A DNA stretch of 30,837 nt from a virus, in IMG/VR virus record IMGVR_UViG_3300007512_000142, positions 1 through 30,837 of that record; one strand, written 5' to 3'. The translations under genes and the position numbers were made by a program. Below the pieces are notes generated by a model. That model had not been told where the DNA came from and ran no database searches. It was given only the letters and a program-made list of their open reading frames with translations. Positions 7,647 to 14,799 of the stretch are shown piece after piece. The stretch's first letter is position 1, and the number at the start of each line of letters is the position of its first letter.

Positions 7647-9460
7647 TGCTCACTACAAAGCAAATCACAGGTCTGATCGACACCCACAAAGCGAAGTCTC
7701 ACCTCGACCAAAGAAAATGGGATCAAACACGAAATTGGTATAATAGTGAACCGAACCAACCAACAGGAGTGGATGGAGAATCTGATGACCTCAGTATGGA
7801 GACTAATTATCCCTACGCTTTCGTAGATACAATGGTCGCAAACATCTGCCCAAATAACCCCGAGGTAACTGTAAATGCTAGACGTAAACACCTCCATGAG
7901 CCAGCGAAGTATAGACAAGCTCTTATTAACGATACCTTTAGCCGTATTGGCGGGCACCGTATTCTATGGCGCGCTGCGACTATGGCGAGCGTCTATCCCA
8001 GATCATTTGTAAAGACCGTCTGGAACTTCCGTAAAAGATCTCCAGATTATATTGTTTGTGATCTGCGAAATATCTGGTATGACATGACGGCGGAAAGGTG
8101 GGAGGATATTCGATACCTCATTGAGGTTACTGTACTCACCCGAGACGATTTCAACTCTCGAGTAAAGGGAGAGGGAAAAGAGGATCGAGCCTATGACCCC
8201 AAGGTAGCAGAGAAGGCCCAGTTTGGAGCTTTTCCAGAGTGGTTGCAGGATAAATCGAGGGATCGAAACCTCATGAATGAGTCCTCTAAGGAGGTTTTTG
8301 AGTGGGTCACAGTATATGAGATTTATGATTTTGCTGGGGAAGGACGCTATTACCACTTTCTGGAAGAGAACGAAGAGCCTCTATTCGCGGGGGAGCTTCC
8401 TTACCGGTTTGTGCGTAACCCTTTCCATCGGGTTGTGTTCAACGACAACCTTCAGGATATCGGCGGCTTGTCTGACGTATCTCTTATTGCTCCTGTTCTG
8501 GAGAGACTAAACGAGCTTGATACTCTTATGCTCTGGTTTGCCCAGACGAGTATTCCAATTACCCTACTAAATTCGGGCCTTTGCGACAATCCAGAGCGTG
8601 TTCGGACTCAGCTCCGAGACTCAACCACTCCGGGCTCTATCGTTGAGATAGCAGGGAAGGCGAATGCCTCAATCGGCGACATCATTGGGCACACTCAGAC
8701 CCCGAGCCTGAGTCCCGAGTTTATCGCGATCCGAGATCGTTGTATCCAGATCATTGAGTTTATTCTTGGAATTCCCCAGTATTCTAGGGGGGTTGTAGGA
8801 GTATCCGATGTAGCGACAGAGGTCGCCCTTGCGGACACAGCAACGCGAACAAGAAACGGTAGACGGCAGAAAGTAATCTACGATCTAATCGGCTGGCAAG
8901 CTAAGACAATCACCGGGCTCTACGAAGAGTTCCTCGCAGACGACGAGATCTTACCTGTTCGGATGAACTCAAATACAGACATGATTGAGGTCACCCGAGC
9001 GTCTATGCTCGCGCGGGAAGTGCAAGCGGCGAGAGGAGAAGATCCCCTCGAGTATGACTACATTGCGGTCGCCTATTCCCCGACAGAAAACAACCGCCTA
9101 GTTCAGCTTAGAAATCTACAGCAGTTCTTCCCACTCCTCGTGGAGGCCCAAGACGTAAATCAGCCGGCCCTAATTAGGAAGTTGCTCGAACTTCTTCAGA
9201 TGGAAGACATCTTGAAAGACAAGCAACAAATAGAGGCGGAAGCCCAACAAGCCCAGCAGGCCCAACAACAAGCTCCAGGCGGCGGGATGCCACAACCCCC
9301 TAGTGGGCAAGGCGATAATATGATGGCGGGAGGACTCCCTCCGGGAGCCGAGCCCGTAATGCCTCCTTTGCCGGGGGGCGCGGGAGCCGGTGGGGGACAA
9401 AGCCCCCTAACAGGATTCGGCGGAGCGCCTTTTGATACTTCAGGCATAGGAGGGAAGTAA
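7646..9460 (+). CDS. Portal protein
   Basis: The portal forms the ring at the capsid vertex through which DNA enters and leaves and to which the tail adaptor binds. At 604 aa it has the usual size. An N-terminal helical region is followed by FVDTMVANICPNNPEV near residues 59-74, a signature-like stretch of phage portals, and by a central mixed region with long helices (residues about 280-430). The last 80 residues are low-complexity: Gln/Ala-rich (QQAQQAQQQAPGGG) and then Gly/Pro-rich, probably a flexible tail inside or outside the ring. It directly follows terminase and precedes scaffold and capsid, the usual head-gene order. The start overlaps the preceding stop as TAATG, with GGAG upstream. 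Confidence 0.88.
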   Translation: MLTTKQITGLIDTHKAKSHLDQRKWDQTRNWYNSEPNQPTGVDGESDDLSMETNYPYAFVDTMVANICPNNPEVTVNARRKHLHEPAKYRQALINDTFSRIGGHRILWRAATMASVYPRSFVKTVWNFRKRSPDYIVCDLRNIWYDMTAERWEDIRYLIEVTVLTRDDFNSRVKGEGKEDRAYDPKVAEKAQFGAFPEWLQDKSRDRNLMNESSKEVFEWVTVYEIYDFAGEGRYYHFLEENEEPLFAGELPYRFVRNPFHRVVFNDNLQDIGGLSDVSLIAPVLERLNELDTLMLWFAQTSIPITLLNSGLCDNPERVRTQLRDSTTPGSIVEIAGKANASIGDIIGHTQTPSLSPEFIAIRDRCIQIIEFILGIPQYSRGVVGVSDVATEVALADTATRTRNGRRQKVIYDLIGWQAKTITGLYEEFLADDEILPVRMNSNTDMIEVTRASMLAREVQAARGEDPLEYDYIAVAYSPTENNRLVQLRNLQQFFPLLVEAQDVNQPALIRKLLELLQMEDILKDKQQIEAEAQQAQQAQQQAPGGGMPQPPSGQGDNMMAGGLPPGAEPVMPPLPGGAGAGGGQSPLTGFGGAPFDTSGIGGK

Positions 9461-9888
9461 TGCCTACCTATAAAGGAGTCTGCCCAGAGCATGGCGAACA
9501 AAGTTATTTCCTCTCTATGCAAGGATATATGGAGAACGGTCTGAAGTGTGAGGTCTGCGGGGAAGAAGCAAGAACCGTAATTCAACCGGTTCGCACCATC
9601 GGCCCGAGCTTCGATCACCCCCTAGTTATTGATCAAATTGGAAAAACTTTTACGAGTAAATCTGAAGCCGACGCTTATTTTAAAGCCCACCCGGGCAGAG
9701 CAATCGTCGCGAAAAATGATTCGGCATTCGTTAAGCTGCGGGACTCCGCGCGGGAAAAAGCAGAGACGAAAGCCCGAAAGCAGGGGTTCCGAGATTTAGA
9801 CGCGAAGAAAAGTCATATTAGGAAAGAAGAAAACATAAAGAAGCAAATAAGTGTTGGGAATGGTAAGATTCAGGTTAGTAGTACCTAA
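9460..9888 (+). CDS. Zinc-ribbon protein next to portal
   Basis: A 142-aa protein whose N-terminus carries C8-x2-H11 and C30-x2-C33 (CPEH and CEVC), the four ligands of a small zinc ribbon similar to FmdB-type ribbons. Residues about 45-80 form a short alpha/beta piece, and the remainder is a highly basic helical tail rich in Lys and Arg. Comparable zinc-ribbon proteins sit between portal and scaffold genes in many environmental phages, with no settled function. The basic tail suggests contact with DNA or with acidic proteins, such as the gene product that follows. The start overlaps the portal stop as TAATG, with AGGAGG upstream. Confidence 0.8.
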   Translation: MPTYKGVCPEHGEQSYFLSMQGYMENGLKCEVCGEEARTVIQPVRTIGPSFDHPLVIDQIGKTFTSKSEADAYFKAHPGRAIVAKNDSAFVKLRDSAREKAETKARKQGFRDLDAKKSHIRKEENIKKQISVGNGKIQVSST

Positions 9889-9965
9889 GTTGTTCTTTTC
9901 TCTGGGCAAATCCTCGAATTTGTCTTATGGTTATCATGACTATCAACTAAACTGGGAGATCCCTC

Positions 9966-10328
9966 ATGGCGAAAGAGATGCCGTTTGAAGAAGAAGCTAC
10001 GGAAGTAGAAGAAATAACAGAAGCGGAAGAGGAAGTTTCTGATGTTGACGAGGCCCTCGGAGAGGATCTCGGAGACGAGACGCTAGAAGAGAGCGGCTCT
10101 CTTGAGGAAGGCGTTCAGGGCCTTTTAGACAACTGGCAACCAACTACTCCTGAAGGTGAACAATATAAACAAGAACTCCAAGATCTCATGGGCGGCTCCG
10201 AAGAAGCCGAGATGGAAGAGTCTATGGAGTACGATGAAGGCGGCCTTGCACCGAAGGCTTTCGGATTCCAAATCGGTATGATGGGCAAAGAAGCTGCGAA
10301 GCGCGCCCTCGGCCCGAAGGAAGCATAG
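9966..10328 (+). CDS. Very acidic small protein before scaffold
   Basis: A 120-aa protein whose first 45 residues are dominated by Glu and Asp (EEEATEVEEITEAEEEVSD). The middle is also acidic, and the last 30 residues turn basic (KEAAKRALGPKEA). The motif MEYDEGG near residue 85 precedes a hydrophobic FGFQIGMM stretch. No family is recognised. It is separated from the zinc-ribbon gene by 77 non-coding bases, has GGGAG upstream and is followed after three bases by the scaffold gene. Its charge and place suggest an assembly helper or scaffold partner, or a binder of the basic tail of the preceding protein; this is inference. Confidence 0.7.
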   Translation: MAKEMPFEEEATEVEEITEAEEEVSDVDEALGEDLGDETLEESGSLEEGVQGLLDNWQPTTPEGEQYKQELQDLMGGSEEAEMEESMEYDEGGLAPKAFGFQIGMMGKEAAKRALGPKEA

Positions 10329-10331
10329 ATA

Positions 10332-11288
10332 ATGGAAGGTGTAGCCCCAACCGCATCTCCTGAAGTTGCCGCGCCTGCGGCAGTGGCCGAGCCTACCCCG
10401 AATACGGGGGCTGGCGCAGAGAGTGGTGACCGGACTGTCTCTGCTCCTATTACAACTGCATCAGCCCCTACGGGGGCTCCCGAAGTTACGGCCGCCGATG
10501 ACGCGTGGCCCACTGTAGACTGGGATTCTTGGGATGGAGAGGTAGATTCTCTCCCTTCTCAGTATCATAATTCCGCGAAAGGAATGTCAGACTACTACAA
10601 TCGTAGTTACGAAGCGAAGAACGATGAGATCCGAGATCTCAGATCAATGTACGCAGCTATGCTTTCTGGGGATGAAGATCCTCGTGTTGGCGAGTTGACC
10701 ACTGCATTGGAAGAGTTGAACGCCAAGTTCGATGTCCGAAACAAAGAATATGAAGAACTCCAGCAAACCCACACCAAGACGGAAGAAAGAGCCATCTCAG
10801 ACTATGTAGACCAGTTCTGGAGGGAACACTCGGCCCTCAGAGAGGATCAGGAGAAACTCGCGAAGTTCGCTCCTTTCCTACAAGAAGAGAATGATGTAGG
10901 GGGCATGTGGGATGGTCACGTTGCCGCCCAACTCATCGAACTTTCAGATGAGGCCCTCGCGGCCGCGGTTGAAGCCAAAAAAGATGGAGTCTCAGATCAA
11001 TACGCTCTCAAGCTGGGTTTAGCACATGCCCGATTAGAGGAAGCGAATTCCCAACCTGTAGGGCCTTCAGAAGAAGAAATAGCGTCTATTCAGGCAAAAG
11101 CAGTTGCGGATGCGAAAGCAGAAGCAGCGAAAGCCCCCCGTCAGGGAGCGAAGATCACCAATGGTGCTGTTCGTTCCTCTAGGCCCCGAGCGGCCAAGAA
11201 AGGGTTGGGCGATGCTAAGTCATTAGACGAAATGAGAATTCTTGCTTCCCGTCGTGCATTTTCTGTGCATGGTGGTGGCCGGAAGTAG
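10332..11288 (+). CDS. Capsid scaffolding protein
   Basis: This is probably the assembly core that directs procapsid formation and is then removed. It lies directly before the major capsid gene. The N-terminal 60 residues are Ala/Pro/Thr-rich and disordered. Residues about 85-165 form a long charged helix or coiled coil (for example ELTTALEELNAKFDVRNKEYEELQ in two halves). Further helices run to about residue 270, and the C-terminus is basic (KKGLGDAKSLDEMRILASRR), as is usual for the capsid-binding end of scaffolds. The length of 318 aa fits. Scaffolds are recognised here by context and composition, since their sequences vary widely. No protease motif is visible. AAGGA stands upstream of the ATG. 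Confidence 0.78.
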   Translation: MEGVAPTASPEVAAPAAVAEPTPNTGAGAESGDRTVSAPITTASAPTGAPEVTAADDAWPTVDWDSWDGEVDSLPSQYHNSAKGMSDYYNRSYEAKNDEIRDLRSMYAAMLSGDEDPRVGELTTALEELNAKFDVRNKEYEELQQTHTKTEERAISDYVDQFWREHSALREDQEKLAKFAPFLQEENDVGGMWDGHVAAQLIELSDEALAAAVEAKKDGVSDQYALKLGLAHARLEEANSQPVGPSEEEIASIQAKAVADAKAEAAKAPRQGAKITNGAVRSSRPRAAKKGLGDAKSLDEMRILASRRAFSVHGGGRK

Positions 11289-11291
11289 CAA

Positions 11292-11307
11292 GGGGGAATG
11301 TTCCCCC
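11292..11307 (+). promoter_or_regulatory. Hairpin in the capsid leader
   Basis: GGGGGAA at 11292-11298 and TTCCCCC at 11301-11307 are perfect inverted repeats, giving a 6-bp stem with a 4-base loop in RNA. There is no T-run after it, so it is not a standard terminator. It lies in the 51-base gap between scaffold and capsid genes, ahead of the capsid ribosome binding site (AGGA near 11327). A role in transcript processing or in stabilising the capsid message is plausible. Confidence 0.5.
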
Positions 11308-11339
11308 GTTCCACAACCCCGTAAATAGGAAAAACACAG

Positions 11340-12404
11340 ATGGCAATAAATCCAGATGTACTTGCAAGTGCCTTGCAAGATCTTGCTCCAGGGTACTCGG
11401 AACTATTTTCCCTTTGGCACCCTCTCATGGAGAGAGTTGTCAAGCGTGGGAACATGGATCGAGCTACTCTAAAAGGCCCCTACCGAGAGTTCGTAACTGT
11501 ATCTCAAGGCCCAGGGACTGTAACCCAAGTTCTGACCGGTTCAGAAATCATTGCTGGTGGACGTACACAGTCTGCACAGCGAGGTAACTCATACGCTCCG
11601 CGTATGATCTACGCATTTGACGTACCCGGTAAGGATCTTGCAGAAGCCAACGGCGAGAATGATCTCGCTAAAATCATCAAGCGTTATCCAGAGCTTGCTC
11701 TTTCTGATTTTCACGAGCGTATCGCGAATCAGTTGGCCGCAGGTAACGGTACTGGCGTAAATGGTTTCCTTACTTTGAACGGTGACGTTCAGTACAACCC
11801 TCAAGGTACTAACCGTGATGGTGTATTCGAAGCTGCTGCTCCTGCCGCTCAGACAGGCATAGTTTTCGGACTAGATAAGGCTGCTGTTTCAGGCTGGCAT
11901 AACCAGTATGGTAACATTTCATCATTCGCTACAGACGGTCGCGCTACAATGCGTCAGGTCTACTATGCTTCAAGCCGTCAAGGTTCTAAAGCAAGTGGCC
12001 CAGTTGACCTTCTTCTTGGTGATGAGCTTTCATACTTGAACTACATCGACGATCTCGATGATCAGGTTCGCGTAATGAAGATTGATGGGGACAAAGCTCC
12101 TGGTCAACTTCGTCAGGGAATTCCATTCCTTGAGGCGGATTTCTTCATGGAAGAGTCAATTGATACTGCTCAGTTCGTTGGGGCAGGATCAAACGGCGTA
12201 GTTTACATGCTGAAAACTGACACTTGGCACTCATATACTCTCGGACATGATTCAGGAATGGAAACCAAGGGCGACTTCGCCGTTCGTGGCCCAATCCGTA
12301 TCCCTGAGCAGGATATGTGGCGTTATGAGTATGTACTCAACATGGGTATGTACTGTGATCAACTTCGAGCTAACGGTATGGTTACCGGTGGCGCAACCCC
12401 ATAA
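11340..12404 (+). CDS. Major capsid protein (HK97-like fold expected)
   Basis: The shell subunit. At 354 aa, placed directly after the scaffold and before a decoration protein, it matches head-gene order. A helical N-terminus (residues 1-30) is followed by beta-rich stretches and DLLLGDELSYLNYIDDL near residues 224-240, then a conserved-looking C-terminal strand segment (DMWRYEYVLNMGMYCDQL). The fold assignment is from context and general character, not a database match. Codon use is strikingly different from most neighbours: 12 of roughly 19 Arg codons are CGT, and GGT, GTT and CTT are common, while nearby genes prefer AGA, AGG, CGA and CGG. That fits strong translational selection on the most abundant virion protein. 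AGGA stands nine bases before the ATG. Confidence 0.87.
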   Translation: MAINPDVLASALQDLAPGYSELFSLWHPLMERVVKRGNMDRATLKGPYREFVTVSQGPGTVTQVLTGSEIIAGGRTQSAQRGNSYAPRMIYAFDVPGKDLAEANGENDLAKIIKRYPELALSDFHERIANQLAAGNGTGVNGFLTLNGDVQYNPQGTNRDGVFEAAAPAAQTGIVFGLDKAAVSGWHNQYGNISSFATDGRATMRQVYYASSRQGSKASGPVDLLLGDELSYLNYIDDLDDQVRVMKIDGDKAPGQLRQGIPFLEADFFMEESIDTAQFVGAGSNGVVYMLKTDTWHSYTLGHDSGMETKGDFAVRGPIRIPEQDMWRYEYVLNMGMYCDQLRANGMVTGGATP

Positions 12405-12418
12405 TATAGGAGACTAAA

Positions 12419-12883
12419 ATGACTACAGTTGCAGGTATTTCGCATACCACAGTATCAACTTCACAACTAGCTCCTCTCGGTTTCGAGATGGAGGTTCCTA
12501 CTGCGAATCAAGGTGTTCAAGTTTGGGTTTATATCCAAGCCGCCGCCGCGTTAGCAGTTGGTGACATCGTTGCCAGAGCAGCAGGAGCAGGGGCTTTAAC
12601 CCTCGCTTCTGCCGCGATAGCACCAGTAAACACCCCTACCATCTTGGTTGCGGGCGTTGCACAGCACATAATCGCTACCAATTCTTACGGCTTCGTTATG
12701 AAGAAGGGAATAGGTGAGGTTCTTGCTGACACTGGTGGTGTTACAGCAAATAGCGGCCTTAAGGTCGGTAATATTGTTCCTGGGCGAGCAGACAATATCG
12801 CAGCGGGAGACCACGCTTTCGCGGTTACGACTGAAACAGTCGCGGCTACGGCGCTGGCCACTTGCTGGATTAGCTGCCCATAA
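12419..12883 (+). CDS. Capsid decoration protein
   Basis: A 154-aa Ala/Gly/Val/Thr-rich beta protein directly after the major capsid gene. It shows alternating hydrophobic strands (VWVYIQAAAALAVGDIVARA) and a repeated 'GDxV' and 'KVGNIV' turn style typical of head decoration or stabilisation proteins. It has almost no Lys or Arg. The C-terminus ends in CWISCP. TAGGAG lies upstream of the ATG, 14 bases after the capsid stop. Like the capsid gene it favours GTT and GGT codons, fitting high expression. It probably sits on the outside of the shell at trimer points. A related-looking protein is encoded at 29505. A short fibre role is the main alternative. Confidence 0.72.
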   Translation: MTTVAGISHTTVSTSQLAPLGFEMEVPTANQGVQVWVYIQAAAALAVGDIVARAAGAGALTLASAAIAPVNTPTILVAGVAQHIIATNSYGFVMKKGIGEVLADTGGVTANSGLKVGNIVPGRADNIAAGDHAFAVTTETVAATALATCWISCP

Positions 12884-12912
12884 TCCACCTTTAGCCCTAG
12901 CGAGCTAATTCC

Positions 12913-12947
12913 GGCTCCCCTCTCTTCGTGAGGGGGGAGCCTTTTTT
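12913..12947 (+). terminator. Rho-independent terminator after the decoration gene
   Basis: A 12-bp stem pairs 12913-12924 (GGCTCCCCTCTC) with 12930-12941 (GAGGGGGGAGCC), including one G-T wobble, around a TTCGT loop, and is followed at once by six T (12942-12947). This is a strong intrinsic terminator. It ends the capsid/decoration unit, 30 bases after the decoration stop, and the next ribosome binding site begins right after the T-run. The position resembles the terminator after the T7 capsid gene. With no visible promoter after it, downstream genes probably depend on read-through. Confidence 0.9.
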
Positions 12948-12959
12948 ATAGGAGAAGAC

Positions 12960-14537
12960 ATGAATTTTGGTGAAATAAGAGACGCAATCTTCTCTCAGGC
13001 GGATTGGGCACCTACGCAATCTGCTGATGCGAAGACACGCACCAATCTTTTCATCAATCGGGCATACTTCCAGCTTGCGCAGGAAGCCCCTTTCCTCTTT
13101 TTTGAGGAGAAAGTCGGGCTCGCCACCCAAAAAGATTTTACCCCTAAGACAGCAGAAATCCGAGAAGCCACAGGAAACCCCTCTTTTCCTGCCGACACAG
13201 TTTCCGTTGAGACTACGGATCCTTGGGTACTCAAACGAGTTCTCCAAATAAGTGTAGCTGGGCAAGTGGCTTGGGACATCACAGGAGCATGGAGAGGAAG
13301 GATGCTCCTCGTCACGGATCCCACAGGAGTTTCTCACACCAGAAGAATCCGAGACATCTGGAACGTCCTAGATGCCGGAACGGGCAGTACATATCAATAT
13401 ATTAGTCTCTACAGGCCGTGGAATAACCTCACCGATGCGACGATGGACTGGCGGATTTACACCGAAGACTATTATCTCCCAGATGAGGTCATCGAAGTAA
13501 GCTCAATCCGCCTCGCGAAGGATAACCAGAACTGGCCGCTCGATATTATCGGACAGCTAGAAGCGGAAAAGTTTTCGCTTGCGGACTCTCCTACTCAAGT
13601 AGGGCAGGGAGTTCCCCAAAGTGCTTATCGAAGATTCCACCGACAGATAGAATCCCCAACGGGTGCCCCACTTGCCGCCATTGGAATCGTAGGACAGACT
13701 TGGCAGGGCCCGGAGCCTGCGGGGCAGTTTGAGTATTGCTTCACATTTTGCTGGGGTTATCGCGACCAAGACTACCGCGATTTCGGGCCACAAGGGGTTT
13801 ACAGTTCTGCCCAGACGGTGCCCTCTCGCCTAGAGCCTCTCTGGGAGAGTAACCCAAGTCCCATAGTAGCCATCACGACGGAAAACGAAGCCCCAAACAA
13901 CGCCATCGAGCTTACAATGCCGGACATTGACTATATGCAGGGTTTCGGTCGATCTTCAGACCCAAGGTATCACCACTCGGGCTGGACAAAGAGAATCTAT
14001 CGGAGACGTAAGACAGTAGACTCCGCACACTACGGAACTCTTGCGCAGCAGTTTAATGGTGCTCTCCAGCAGGAAACTCCCGATACTTTTTACCTTTTCC
14101 AAGAAGTGGCAGGACATGTAACTACCTTGATAGATAACGGGTCAATCCTCCCTGATTACCACAGGAGGCTTCGGGATATACATGGATACCAGTCGATTAG
14201 AATGTATCCACGCCCGGACGCAAGGTTTCAGTTGGACATTCGCTGTGTTTTACGCCCAAAAGAGCTAGAGGACGACAACGACGTTCCGAATGTTCATCCT
14301 GATGGAATCAATGTTCTCCTCTATAGGGCCCTCGCTTCTCTCTATGAAGCCCAAGGGAATATAGACCTCGCAGATCGGGCCCTCAGCCGATATACGGAGC
14401 TATTATTTACTCTCACGAAGAGGTACGGAGATCTTAGATATCCGGGAGAAACTTTGAAGAAAAAGCCAGCTCGCTCTGGGCGAGTTACTGGTTCAAGGCG
14501 TCCTTGGAGACGCTGGTACAACTTACCCAACAATTAG
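12960..14537 (+). CDS. Head-to-tail adaptor (tail tubular A-like) with inserted Ig-like domain
   Basis: This protein likely forms the ring joining portal and tail nozzle. The N-terminus (NRAYFQLAQEAPFLFFE, residues about 31-47) and the C-terminal helical part (LLYRALASLYEAQGNIDLAD, about 448-467) resemble the helical-bundle adaptors of short-tailed phages such as T7 gp11. At 525 aa it is much longer than gp11. The extra length includes a beta-rich insert at residues about 238-350 (with FEYCFTFCWGYRDQDY) that looks Ig- or FN3-like. The C-terminus is basic (RRPWRRW). The gene opens the tail module directly after the terminator, with TAGGAG before the ATG. The adaptor call rests on position and general pattern. 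Confidence 0.72.
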   Translation: MNFGEIRDAIFSQADWAPTQSADAKTRTNLFINRAYFQLAQEAPFLFFEEKVGLATQKDFTPKTAEIREATGNPSFPADTVSVETTDPWVLKRVLQISVAGQVAWDITGAWRGRMLLVTDPTGVSHTRRIRDIWNVLDAGTGSTYQYISLYRPWNNLTDATMDWRIYTEDYYLPDEVIEVSSIRLAKDNQNWPLDIIGQLEAEKFSLADSPTQVGQGVPQSAYRRFHRQIESPTGAPLAAIGIVGQTWQGPEPAGQFEYCFTFCWGYRDQDYRDFGPQGVYSSAQTVPSRLEPLWESNPSPIVAITTENEAPNNAIELTMPDIDYMQGFGRSSDPRYHHSGWTKRIYRRRKTVDSAHYGTLAQQFNGALQQETPDTFYLFQEVAGHVTTLIDNGSILPDYHRRLRDIHGYQSIRMYPRPDARFQLDIRCVLRPKELEDDNDVPNVHPDGINVLLYRALASLYEAQGNIDLADRALSRYTELLFTLTKRYGDLRYPGETLKKKPARSGRVTGSRRPWRRWYNLPNN

Positions 14538-14545
14538 GAGATAAA

Positions 14546-14791
14546 ATGAGTGATACTAAGATTATTGCGGGAGCAGTGTATAAGAAAAAAAGAGGAAATG
14601 AGACAGAACATGCTGTCTGCCTTGCTCGAGTCACTGAAGGAGATTCCGTATTTGGGCTCTTTCGTAGATTTGGGCTCTCTTTTGAGCGAATCAAAGAAGA
14701 CTCCGAACAAATGAAAAGCTGGACAATGGTCTCGGCTCCGGCAGTTGCAGAAGCTCCGAAGAAGAAAGTGAAAGCAAAATCTAAAAAGTAG
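14546..14791 (+). CDS. Small 81-aa protein with Lys-rich tail
   Basis: An unrecognised small protein: a mixed N-terminal part (KIIAGAVYKKKRGNETEHAV), a central GLFRRFGLSFERIKED stretch and a Lys/Ala-rich C-terminal tail (KKKVKAKSKK). I chose the ATG at 14546, with AGGAG at 14536-14540 five bases upstream. An earlier in-frame ATG at 14504 lies inside the adaptor gene and has no ribosome binding site. It sits between adaptor and nozzle genes, eight bases before the next start. The basic tail suggests nucleic acid or acidic-protein contact. A minor virion or assembly protein is possible. Confidence 0.7.
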   Translation: MSDTKIIAGAVYKKKRGNETEHAVCLARVTEGDSVFGLFRRFGLSFERIKEDSEQMKSWTMVSAPAVAEAPKKKVKAKSKK

Positions 14792-14799
14792 AGGTAGGA

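Noticed and set aside
9889-9965. Possible promoter TTGTCT (9920) with TATCAA (9941)
   Set aside because: The spacing is only 15 bases and the -10 match is weak. The 77-base gap otherwise shows only the GGGAG ribosome binding site of the next gene.
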